This document shows, in pieces, positions 7,142 through 13,587 of a stretch of DNA of 13,830 nucleotides. The notes under the pieces are model-generated. The model searched no databases. It saw only the letters and a list, made by a program, of their open reading frames with translations, and was not told the DNA's origin. Source of the stretch: JBDRGX01 sp043817485 [NCBI: bacterium]. Its GTDB lineage: Bacteria; JBDRGX01. Numbering within the stretch: position 1 is the stretch's first letter; each line of letters opens with the position of its first letter. Position numbers and translations under genes: made by a program. The stretch spans positions 1 to 13,830 of the forward strand of contig JBDRGX010000067.1 of assembly GCA_043817485.1 (NCBI GenBank), written 5' to 3'.

Positions 7142-8074
7142 CTATTTCACTAATTTTATTTTAATTGTTGGGAGTATTTTTTCTACATCTTCATAAGAAA
7201 AACCTATTGGTTCCCAAACTTTAACATTTGCTATGCTACAAGATATTCCTAATCTAATTATTTTTTCAATTGGGAAATTTTCATAAATTCCAATTGCCAT
7301 TCCTCCTACCAAAGCATCTCCAGAGCCAATAGCATTTACTTCTTTTACTTTTGGAGGAGTAATTTGCCATATCTTGTCATTAAACCCGATAAAAGCACCT
7401 TTTTCCCCTAAAGTAATAACTACTAATTTAATTCCTTTATTTGAAAAATTTTTAATAGATAAAATTATTTCTTTTTTATTTTTAATTTCTTTTTTTAAAT
7501 AAATTTCTAATTCTTCTAAATTAAGTTTTATCATAAAAGGTTTTTCAGATATAGCTAATTTAAAGGTTTTTCCATAAGAATCAAGAATAGTTAAAAGATT
7601 ATTTTTATGAGCAATTTTAAGCAATTTTTTATATATATTATCAGATAATTTACAAGGAGAACTACCACTTAAAATTAATACTTTATATTTTTTAATACTT
7701 TTGCTAATTTTTATTATTAAATTTTTTATTTCTATTTTAGAAATTTTTGTATTAGGATCTAAATAATGAGTGTATCTACCAGATTGTAATTCTCTTAAAG
7801 TAATTCCAAGTCGAGTAAGTTCTTTAACAAAAACAAAATTTGTTTTAATTCCTTCTTGTTTCATTAAATCTTTTATTCTTTTTCCGATATAGCCACCAAT
7901 AAATCCAGAAGCTACTACTGGATAGCCCAATTTTTTTATTGTTCTTGCTACATTATTTCCCTTTCCTCCGACTATTTCAGAAGTTTCTTTTATTCTAAGA
8001 ATATTGCCTAAATTTGCAGAATTTACAACAATAGTTTTATCTAAAATTGGATTAAGAGTAATTGTTAAAAACAA
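7142..8074 (-). CDS. fruK: PfkB-family hexose-phosphate kinase, likely 1-phosphofructokinase
   Basis: A 310-residue ATP-dependent sugar kinase of the ribokinase/PfkB superfamily, the usual length. The N-terminus ITLNPILDKTI is typical of the FruK/LacC branch. PfkB signature 1 is GGKGNNVARTIKKLG (36-50); signature 2 is NAIGSGDALVGG (247-258), with anion-hole GSG and catalytic base D253. LSGSSP (135-140), KLNLEEL (183-189) and TLGEKGA (221-227) fit the nucleotide-binding half. It probably phosphorylates fructose-1-phosphate (or tagatose-6-/fructose-6-phosphate) to the bisphosphate. No PTS gene or regulator is near, so the substrate is not fixed by context. The start is TTG with AAAGGA nine bases upstream. 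It follows the HAD gene by 136 bases on the same strand and may share its transcript. Family assignment is secure; the symbol is tentative. Confidence 0.85.
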   Translation of the reverse strand: MFLTITLNPILDKTIVVNSANLGNILRIKETSEIVGGKGNNVARTIKKLGYPVVASGFIGGYIGKRIKDLMKQEGIKTNFVFVKELTRLGITLRELQSGRYTHYLDPNTKISKIEIKNLIIKISKSIKKYKVLILSGSSPCKLSDNIYKKLLKIAHKNNLLTILDSYGKTFKLAISEKPFMIKLNLEELEIYLKKEIKNKKEIILSIKNFSNKGIKLVVITLGEKGAFIGFNDKIWQITPPKVKEVNAIGSGDALVGGMAIGIYENFPIEKIIRLGISCSIANVKVWEPIGFSYEDVEKILPTIKIKLVK

Positions 8075-8125
8075 AAGTATATTCCTTTATCCCAATTTAC
8101 AAGCGAAAGGATATGATAGAAGAAA

Positions 8126-8204
8126 ATCCGAAATTCGAATATCGAAATCCGAAACAAATTCGAATAACAGAAATACGAAATCCGAAACAAATTTAAAATT
8201 TTAA
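8126..8204. repeat. Dispersed repeat with two GAAATCCGAAACAAATT copies
   Basis: GAAATCCGAAACAAATT occurs exactly at 8144-8160 and 8177-8193 (33-base period), inside a longer run of related CGAAAT/TCCGAAA words. It fills most of the HAD-fruK junction. The inverse-complement relative lies at 12515-12563. The run contains an open forward frame, but it is repeat DNA and I do not call it a gene. Confidence 0.7.
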
Positions 8205-8210
8205 ATAAAT

Positions 8211-8936
8211 TTATTGTTTTATACAAAAGCCAATAAGATCTTGTAAATTATTTAAAATAAAAACTGGATTGCAATGTTTTAATCCTTCATCAAATGTTTT
8301 TTTATCTACCCATTCTTTAGTATACGCTGTAGCCATACCTATTTTAGAAGCACCTATTATATCCATATACCAATTATCTCCTACAAATAGTACTTCATCA
8401 GGTTTGCAATTTATTTCATTTAAAGCTTTTTCAAAAATAATTGAAGATGGTTTAACATAACCAATATCACCAGATACAATAATTGAATTAAAATATTTTG
8501 TTAAGTTAAATTTTTCAAGAATAGAAATTATTGGATAAGAATCGGGATAATTAGAAACAATACTTAATTGAAAATGATTTGATAAAGTTTTTAATAAGTT
8601 TGGTAAATATTTTGGCATTTTGCCACATTTTATAAATGATTTTCTACGAATATCAAGTAAAGGATTTAAAAGATCAAGGGAATCAGTAAAAGGAAAAAGC
8701 ATATCTTGAATAACTTCTTGTATTGAATTTTCAATAAAAGTAGGAGGTATATCTTGATAAGGTCTTTCTTTTGTTTTATCACGAGTTTGTTTAAATTTTT
8801 CAAAATCAATTTTTCCCAAATGTTTTTCTAAAAAAGAAAATGTTTCTTGATCTATATAATCTAATTCTTTTTGTCCTAAAGGTATTAAAGTATTCCCAAA
8901 ATCAAAAAAAATTGCTTTAAATTTATTTAATGGCAT
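8211..8936 (-). CDS. HAD-superfamily hydrolase (subfamily IA-like)
   Basis: A 241-residue soluble HAD hydrolase. Motif I is FFDFGNTL (nucleophile D12), motif II is IVSN (S128), motif III is VKPS (K162), and motif IV is FVGDNWYMD (D187, D192). A helical cap of about 80 residues sits between motifs I and II, as in subfamily I enzymes such as phosphoglycolate phosphatases, nucleotidases and dehalogenases. The second motif-I aspartate, the usual acid/base of phosphatases, is glycine (G14). This is known in some HAD branches, but it leaves phosphatase activity uncertain. AGGAGA precedes the ATG with six-base spacing, and a strong promoter with a dyad lies upstream. The substrate cannot be assigned. 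It may be co-transcribed with the downstream sugar kinase. Confidence 0.88.
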   Translation of the reverse strand: MPLNKFKAIFFDFGNTLIPLGQKELDYIDQETFSFLEKHLGKIDFEKFKQTRDKTKERPYQDIPPTFIENSIQEVIQDMLFPFTDSLDLLNPLLDIRRKSFIKCGKMPKYLPNLLKTLSNHFQLSIVSNYPDSYPIISILEKFNLTKYFNSIIVSGDIGYVKPSSIIFEKALNEINCKPDEVLFVGDNWYMDIIGASKIGMATAYTKEWVDKKTFDEGLKHCNPVFILNNLQDLIGFCIKQ

Positions 8937-8957
8937 TTATTTCTCCTAATTTAAAAC

Positions 8958-8972
8958 TTGACATGTTGTCAA
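8958..8972. promoter_or_regulatory. Perfect dyad, possible operator
   Basis: TTGACATGTTGTCAA is a perfect inverted repeat: two 6-base arms with a 3-base centre. It abuts the -10 box of the HAD promoter and so covers the likely transcription start, a classic repressor position. The arm is also a -35-like word on the plus strand, so it might serve a divergent promoter. Confidence 0.5.
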
Positions 8973-9000
8973 ATTATCTATATTTTATTCTTTTTGTCAA
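8973..9000 (-). promoter_or_regulatory. Sigma-70-type promoter for HAD(-fruK)
   Basis: On the minus strand a perfect TTGACA (8995-9000), a 16-base spacer and GATAAT (8973-8978) lie about 40 bases before the HAD start codon. This is the best promoter in the window. Confidence 0.65.
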
Positions 9001-9005
9001 GAAAT

Positions 9006-9011
9006 TATAAT
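9006..9011 (+). promoter_or_regulatory. Possible -10 box for the DUF5714 gene
   Basis: A perfect TATAAT on the plus strand, about 80 bases before the DUF5714 start, but no recognisable -35 element stands 16-18 bases upstream. Tentative. Confidence 0.3.
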
Positions 9012-9093
9012 GATTTAATATAAAGGTTAATTTTTATCGTTAGACAGATGGATGTATATTTAAACAATGTTTATATATAAAGGGGAGGATGTT

Positions 9094-9852
9094 ATGATGG
9101 ATAAAGAATGCTGTTGTAGCTGTAAGCCTAAAGAAGAAGAGAAAAAAGCAGAGAACTGCATGGTTTGTGGTGTGTTTTTGGAATACTTAGAAATTGCAAT
9201 TAGTGTTGTTTGTAATTACTGTGGAAAAGAGGAGACTGGATATGTTCGCTGTCCTAATGGACATTATGTCTGTAACGAATGTCATGGAAAAGGAGCATTT
9301 GATCTAATAAGAGATATATCTCTTACCACGGACGAGAAAGATCCTTTATCAATAGCCGAGCTGCTTATGGCACATCCAAAGATACCATTCTTGGGTTGTG
9401 AACATGGGCTCATTGCTACTGCATCACTTTTAACGGCATTGAAGAATGACAGCACATTAGATATATCTAACGAAAAAATAATTGAAGCTATGAATCGGAC
9501 ACAAAAACAATCCATGCCTCCATACTGTGCCCTTACTGGTGTTTGTGGTGTGCCTATAGGAATCGGTGCTGCCTTCAGTGTTATTTTGGGTGCAGCATGT
9601 TCTAAGGATAGGGAATCTGCTATTACCATGCACATTGTGGCACGAACAATTGATACTATTGCCAATGATGTGGGTCCAATGTGTTGTAAAAGTTTTGTTA
9701 GAACTGCTCTTGGGGTAGGTTACAATTCGGCGAAAGAGTACCTCAATATTCATTTACCAATACACAGAGAAAGGATTTCTTGCTTCCATTCTAACAAAAA
9801 TCATCCTAATTGCAGAAAAAATAAGTGCCTTTACTTTCCTAAGACAATATGA
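9094..9852 (+). CDS. Cys-rich DUF5714 domain protein
   Basis: 252 residues from the chosen start. The N-terminus is full of cysteine: CCCSC (6-10), CMVCG (22-26), CNYCG (40-44) and CPNGHYVCNECH (53-64), pairs that look like zinc-ribbon or metal-cluster ligands. The body has HPKIPFLGCEHGL (about 94-106), CALTGVCGVPIGIGAAFS (145-162) and GPMCCKS (194-200), which I recognise as the DUF5714 pattern found in anaerobic archaea and bacteria; its function is not known. The C-terminus adds CFHSNKNHPNCRKNKC (230-245). An upstream ATG at 9067 has no ribosome site, whereas GGGGAGG (9082-9088) lies five bases before 9094 and eight before 9097, so one of these adjacent ATGs is the start. Base composition is much richer in G+C than in its neighbours (line 9541-9600 has 29 of 60 G/C, against 14 of 60 at 541-600 in pheT), suggesting acquisition. 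It stands alone between a divergent gene and a long spacer. Confidence 0.8.
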   Translation: MMDKECCCSCKPKEEEKKAENCMVCGVFLEYLEIAISVVCNYCGKEETGYVRCPNGHYVCNECHGKGAFDLIRDISLTTDEKDPLSIAELLMAHPKIPFLGCEHGLIATASLLTALKNDSTLDISNEKIIEAMNRTQKQSMPPYCALTGVCGVPIGIGAAFSVILGAACSKDRESAITMHIVARTIDTIANDVGPMCCKSFVRTALGVGYNSAKEYLNIHLPIHRERISCFHSNKNHPNCRKNKCLYFPKTI

Positions 9853-10181
9853 AAGTTGTTGATTAAAATTAGAAAAAATATATTTAACTGCGTATAAAAT
9901 TAGATAGCATAACTTTTGAATTTCTCCAAGACAATTTAATTTTTATTTAAGAGGATTTAAATATTTGTTTATAATGAAGAAAAAATAAAAAAAAGTGAGC
10001 AAGAATAATTAAGGGATGTCCATAAGGAAAAAAGGAAACAAATACCTATTTTATAAAACCTATTTTAATAGTTTTTTGCAAAAATATTGATTATAGTATG
10101 ATTATAAATGCGTTAAACGATATTTAAAATTATTTATTTTGTAAAAGTTTAAACATTTTTTAAATTATATGGAGGAAAATA
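9853..10181 (+). other. 329-base spacer before nfnA
   Basis: AT-rich, with no normal-sized gene. It holds a 24-codon ORF at 10016-10090 (separate entry), a 10-base direct repeat ACCTATTTTA at 10044-10053 and 10058-10067, and the nfnA ribosome site GGAGG at 10171-10175. A weak promoter-like pair, TTGCAA (10076-10081) and TATGAT (10097-10102), has only a 15-base spacer. No convincing terminator follows the DUF5714 gene. Confidence 0.5.
10016..10090 (+). pseudogene. 24-codon ORF resembling an integrase N-terminus
   Basis: The frame begins MSIRKKGNKYLFY and stops after 24 codons. The opening resembles the first residues of phage-type tyrosine integrases, whose N-terminal arm-binding domain often starts SIRK/RG-K-W/Y. 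The AAGGG immediately before the ATG is too close to be a working ribosome site, and no downstream recombinase sequence exists. It may be a remnant or a chance match. Confidence 0.2.
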
Positions 10182-11045
10182 TTGTATAAAATATTAGAAA
10201 AAAAAATATTGGCAAGAGATATAAAACAATTTACAATTAAGGCTCCAGAAGTTGCTACTTATTGCAAGGCTGGACAATTTATTATTTTGCGAATAAATGA
10301 AAAAGGAGAAAGAATTCCATTAACTATTTATGATTTTTTTTTTGAAAAAGGAACAATAGATATTATTTTTCAAGAAGTAGGAAGAACTACTTATGAATTA
10401 GGAAAAATGGAACAAGGAGAAAGTTTATTAGATTTTGTAGGCCCTTTAGGAGTACCTTTTGAACAAGAAATAGAATTAAATAAAATTAAAAAAGTAATTT
10501 GCGTGGGTGGAGGTTTAGGAGTAGCTCCAATTTATCCTAAAATTAAGTTTTTGAAAGAAAAAGGCGTAGAAGTTATTTCTATTATTGGAGCAAGATCAAA
10601 AAATTTAGTTATATTAGAGCAAGAAGTAAAAAATATAAGTAATGAATTATATGTTTGTACAGATGATGGAACTTATGGAGAAAAAGGATTTGTAACACAA
10701 GTTTTAAAAAGACTTTTAGACAATGAAGCAAAACCAGATTTAGTTGTTGCAATTGGTCCTATTCCTATGATGAAAGCTTCATCAAAAGTCACAGAATTAT
10801 ATCAAATTAAAACATTAGTTAGCTTGAATTCTATTATGGTAGATGGAACAGGAATGTGTGGATCTTGTCGTGTTTCAGTTGGTGGAAAAACAAAATTTAC
10901 TTGTAGTGATGGGCCTACATTTGATGGGCATTTAGTAGATTTTGATGAACTTCAAATGCGTCAAGGAAGATTTTTAGAAGAAGAAAAAATTGCTTTTGAA
11001 AAATATGAAGGGAGATGTGAATGCAAATGCAAATGTCAAATTTAA
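10182..11045 (+). CDS. nfnA: NADH-dependent ferredoxin:NADP+ oxidoreductase, small (NfnA/NfnS) subunit
   Basis: A 287-residue FAD and [2Fe-2S] subunit of the cytoplasmic electron-bifurcating NfnAB complex, which couples NADH and reduced ferredoxin oxidation to NADP+ reduction. The FAD site is RIPLTIYD (44-51), the pyridine-nucleotide motif is GGGLGVAP (109-116), and the cluster region is DGTGMCGSC (221-229) with C241. The ligands are C226, C229 and C241, and D221 is the Asp that serves as fourth ligand in characterised NfnS proteins. FDGHLVDFDEL is a further family mark. The start is TTG with GGAGG six bases upstream. The C-terminus RCECKCKC (278-285) is an unusual cysteine-alternating tail encoded where the gene overlaps nfnB by 25 bases. 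The same family includes sulfide dehydrogenase/glutamate synthase accessory subunits, but pairing with nfnB favours Nfn. Confidence 0.92.
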   Translation: MYKILEKKILARDIKQFTIKAPEVATYCKAGQFIILRINEKGERIPLTIYDFFFEKGTIDIIFQEVGRTTYELGKMEQGESLLDFVGPLGVPFEQEIELNKIKKVICVGGGLGVAPIYPKIKFLKEKGVEVISIIGARSKNLVILEQEVKNISNELYVCTDDGTYGEKGFVTQVLKRLLDNEAKPDLVVAIGPIPMMKASSKVTELYQIKTLVSLNSIMVDGTGMCGSCRVSVGGKTKFTCSDGPTFDGHLVDFDELQMRQGRFLEEEKIAFEKYEGRCECKCKCQI

Positions 11046-12412
11046 GAGAAATAATGCCTACTCAATCTGCAAAAGAAAGAATAAAAAATTTTAATGAAGT
11101 TGCTTTAGGGTATACAAAAGAACAAGCAGTTAAAGAAGCAAAAAAATGTATTCAATGCAAAAAACCAAAATGTATAGAAGGTTGTCCTGTAGAAATAGAT
11201 ATTCCAAATTTTATTGGGCTTATTGCAAAAGAAGATTTTAAAGGAGCAATTCTTAAAATAAAAGAAAAAAATAATTTACCAGCTGTTTGTGGACGAGTAT
11301 GTCCTCAAGAATCTCAATGTGAAATACTTTGTCTTCTTGGAAAAAAAGGAGCACCTGTTGCTATTGGTAGATTAGAAAGATTTGTGGCTGATTTTGAAGA
11401 AGAGGAAATTGAAAAAGAAATTTCTTTTTCAGAAATAAAATCTAATAATAAAAAAATTGCTGTTATAGGATCAGGACCCTCGGGATTAACTTGTGCTGCA
11501 GATTTATCTAAAATGGGTTATTCTGTAACCATATTTGAAGGACTTCATGCTACTGGAGGAGTTTTAAGATATGGGATTCCAGAATTTAGATTACCTAAAA
11601 GTATTGTTGATAAAGAAATAGATTATATTAAAAAATTAGGTGTTGAAATTAAAGTAAATATGGTAATTGGTTTAACAGGAAAAATTTCAGATTTATTTAA
11701 TCAAGGATATGTGGCTGTATTTATTGGAACTGGTGCTGGACTTCCTTATTTTTTAGGAATTTCTGGAGAAAATCTAAATGGTATTTATTCTGCCAATGAA
11801 TTTTTAACAAGAACAAATTTAATGTGTGCTTATAAATTTCCAGAATATGCAACTCCTATTAAAGTAGGTAAAAAAGTTGCTGTTGTAGGAGCTGGAAATG
11901 TGGCTATGGATGCTGCAAGATGTGCTTTACGATTAGGAGCATCTGAAGTACATATTGTTTATCGTAGATCTAAACAAGAAATGCCAGCAAGAATTGAAGA
12001 AATAGAACATGCAGAGGAAGAAGGAATTATTTTTGATTTATTAACTAATCCAATGAAAATAATAGGTAATGAAAAAGGATTAGTTTGTGCTATGGAATGT
12101 ATTAAAATGGAATTAGGAGAACCAGATTCTTCAGGTAGAAGAAAACCTATTCCTATAAAAGGAAGTGAATTTATAATGGAAATGGATACAGTAATTCCAG
12201 CTTTAGGACAAGGACCAAATCCACTTCTTTTAAAAGCAACAACAGGATTAGAATTAAATAAATGGGGAAATATTGTAGCTGATGAAAATGGAAAAACTTC
12301 TTTAAAAGGAGTTTATGCTGGTGGAGATATTGTAACTGGTGCTGCTACAGTTATTTCAGCTATGGGAGCTGGGAAAAAAGCAAGTAAAGCAATACATGAA
12401 TATTTACAATAA
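11021..12412 (+). CDS. nfnB: NADH-dependent ferredoxin:NADP+ oxidoreductase, large (NfnB/NfnL) subunit
   Basis: A 463-residue flavoprotein of the glutamate-synthase small-chain type that forms NfnAB with the preceding gene. Two N-terminal [4Fe-4S] sites are visible: C43, C46, C51 and C55 (CIQCKKPKCIEGC) and C90, C94, C100 and C104. Then come an FAD Rossmann motif GSGPSG (150-155), a second nucleotide motif GAGNVA (290-295) for NADP(H), and the C-terminal FAD contact GGDIVTGAATVISAMGAG (434-451). Length and order are normal for the family. ATGs at 11021, 11027, 11033 and 11054 are all in frame. GGGAG at 11010-11014 is best placed for 11021, and residues before MPTQ match the short lead usual in homologues. 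The overlap with nfnA suggests translational coupling. Bifurcating rather than GltD-type activity is inferred from the nfnA partner and absence of a glutamate synthase gene. Confidence 0.93.
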   Translation: MQMQMSNLREIMPTQSAKERIKNFNEVALGYTKEQAVKEAKKCIQCKKPKCIEGCPVEIDIPNFIGLIAKEDFKGAILKIKEKNNLPAVCGRVCPQESQCEILCLLGKKGAPVAIGRLERFVADFEEEEIEKEISFSEIKSNNKKIAVIGSGPSGLTCAADLSKMGYSVTIFEGLHATGGVLRYGIPEFRLPKSIVDKEIDYIKKLGVEIKVNMVIGLTGKISDLFNQGYVAVFIGTGAGLPYFLGISGENLNGIYSANEFLTRTNLMCAYKFPEYATPIKVGKKVAVVGAGNVAMDAARCALRLGASEVHIVYRRSKQEMPARIEEIEHAEEEGIIFDLLTNPMKIIGNEKGLVCAMECIKMELGEPDSSGRRKPIPIKGSEFIMEMDTVIPALGQGPNPLLLKATTGLELNKWGNIVADENGKTSLKGVYAGGDIVTGAATVISAMGAGKKASKAIHEYLQ

Positions 12413-12429
12413 AAATTTTTAAAAAGAGT

Positions 12430-12452
12430 AGGAACAAATGGCTTGTGTTCCT
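12430..12452 (+). terminator. Possible terminator hairpin after nfnB
   Basis: AGGAACA (12430-12436) and TGTTCCT (12446-12452) form a perfect 7-bp stem with a 9-base loop, 17 bases after the nfnB stop. Only GTTTG follows, a poor U-run, so termination would be weak or partial. Confidence 0.4.
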
Positions 12453-12514
12453 GTTTGAAGCAGAATAACATCAGAATAAATTGAAAATGGGAAATGAAAA
12501 ATTATTGATTTTGG

Positions 12515-12563
12515 CAATTCAATTTTCAATTTACAATTTGAAATTTTAATTGTTTCGAATTTT
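12515..12563. repeat. CAATTT-type tandem repeat, inverted relative of 8126-8204
   Basis: CAATTCAATTTTCAATTTACAATTT is a run of about 7-base units, followed by GAAATTTTAATTGTTTCGAATTT. The reverse complement reads TTCGAAACAATTAAAATTTC, close to the CCGAAACAAATTTAAAATTTT of the 8177-8204 copy, so the two belong to one dispersed family. Confidence 0.55.
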
Positions 12564-12583
12564 TTTTTAAAAAAGGAGCAAAA

Positions 12584-13573
12584 ATGTTTAAAAAAAGTTT
12601 TTTAAGTTATTTTATTTTGTTATGTGCAATAATGAATATAAGTTATGGAGAAATGAAAGTGGTTGATACTATAAATCTTATTTCTGGAGGAAATAAAGTA
12701 AATGGATTAAGACCAAATGCCTTATGTGTATTAGGAAATAAAGTATATGTGGCTAATAGTAAAAGTGATAGTGTTTCGATAATAGATACAGCAAATAATA
12801 ATTCTGTCACAAATATAAAAGTAGGAGATTCTCCAAGTGCCTTATGTGTTTTAGAAAACAGGGTATATGTGGTTAATAGTGGTAGTAATAGTGTTTCAAT
12901 AATAGATACAGCAAATAATAATTCAGTGATAAATATAAATGTTGGAAATGCTCCAATAGCATTATGTGTATTAGGAAACAAAGTATATGTGGTTAATAGT
13001 AATAGTATTTCGATAATAGATACAGTAAATAATAATAAAGTGACAAATATAAGTGTTGGAAATTATCCAACAGCATTATGTGTATTAGGGACTAAGGTAT
13101 ATGTGGCTAATAGTAATAGTATTTCGATAATAGATACAGCAAATAATAATTCTGTCACAAATATAAGTGTAGGAGATGAACCAATAGCATTATGTGTATT
13201 AGGTAATAGGGTCTATGTGGCTAATAGTTTGGGTGGAAGTATAAGTATTCTTGGAGATGATGAAACTACGAATATTAATGGACTTTTGATAAATTCATCA
13301 AACAATAAAAAATTATCCTATCCAAATCCATTCAATCCCGAATGTTATATCCCATTAGAAATAACAAACAACAAATCCCAAAATGTTAAAATAAAGATAT
13401 ATAACATACTTGGACAAGTTGTTAGAGAAGTAATTAGCAGTAATGCAAATAATTCAATATATTGGGATGGAAGAGATAATTTAGGAAAAGAAGTCAGCTC
13501 GGGAATGTATTTTTATGAAACAATTGTAAATAATAAAACACAAAATTGTAAAAAAATGTTGATGCTGAAATAA
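12584..13573 (+). CDS. Secreted YVTN-type beta-propeller protein with C-terminal sorting-like domain
   Basis: 329 residues. A signal peptide (KK, hydrophobic 5-20, probable cleavage after SYG, 20-22) leads to five tandem repeats of 38-40 residues (about 44-225). Each reads ALCVLGNKVYVANS...SIIDTANNNSVTNISVGD and matches the YVTN beta-propeller repeat. The C-terminus (about 244-329) starts SYPNPFNPECYIPLEI and ends with WDGRDNLGKEVSSGMYFYE and KKMLMLK. This is the FlgD-Ig/type-IX-like sorting domain found on exported proteins of many diderm lineages, and suggests export and surface attachment or release. Function is probably binding or structural; no catalytic residues are evident. DNA of the repeats is nearly identical, implying recent duplication. 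Five blades, plus perhaps a partial one at 24-43, is fewer than the usual seven. AAAGGAG precedes the ATG. Confidence 0.88.
   Translation: MFKKSFLSYFILLCAIMNISYGEMKVVDTINLISGGNKVNGLRPNALCVLGNKVYVANSKSDSVSIIDTANNNSVTNIKVGDSPSALCVLENRVYVVNSGSNSVSIIDTANNNSVININVGNAPIALCVLGNKVYVVNSNSISIIDTVNNNKVTNISVGNYPTALCVLGTKVYVANSNSISIIDTANNNSVTNISVGDEPIALCVLGNRVYVANSLGGSISILGDDETTNINGLLINSSNNKKLSYPNPFNPECYIPLEITNNKSQNVKIKIYNILGQVVREVISSNANNSIYWDGRDNLGKEVSSGMYFYETIVNNKTQNCKKMLMLK
12722..13255 (+). repeat. Five in-frame tandem repeats (120/114 bp) in the propeller gene
   Basis: The word TTATGTGT recurs at 12722, 12842, 12962, 13076 and 13190, giving periods of 120, 120, 114 and 114 bases. The two shorter units lack two codons in the NSxxxSxSI loop. 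The fifth unit is incomplete and runs into the C-terminal domain. Conserved nucleotide blocks such as ATAGATACAGCAAATAATAA show that the copies are young. Confidence 0.9.
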
Positions 13574-13587
13574 AAATAATTTTGTAA

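Noticed and set aside
8004-8204. Plus-strand 66-codon frame overlapping the fruK start
   Set aside because: It is antisense to fruK and then translates the CCGAAACAAATT repeat into SEIRISKSETN-type low-complexity sequence, with no ribosome site.
9282-9753. Two minus-strand frames inside the DUF5714 gene
   Set aside because: Both are opposite a well-supported coding gene with a strong ribosome site and family motifs; they have no recognisable products.
10076-10102. Firm promoter call for nfnA
   Set aside because: TTGCAA and TATGAT are separated by only 15 bases and neither is near consensus, so it is mentioned only within the spacer entry.
12643-12981. Minus-strand 112-codon frame in the propeller gene
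   Set aside because: It is the antisense reading of the tandem repeats and shares their period; no start signal.
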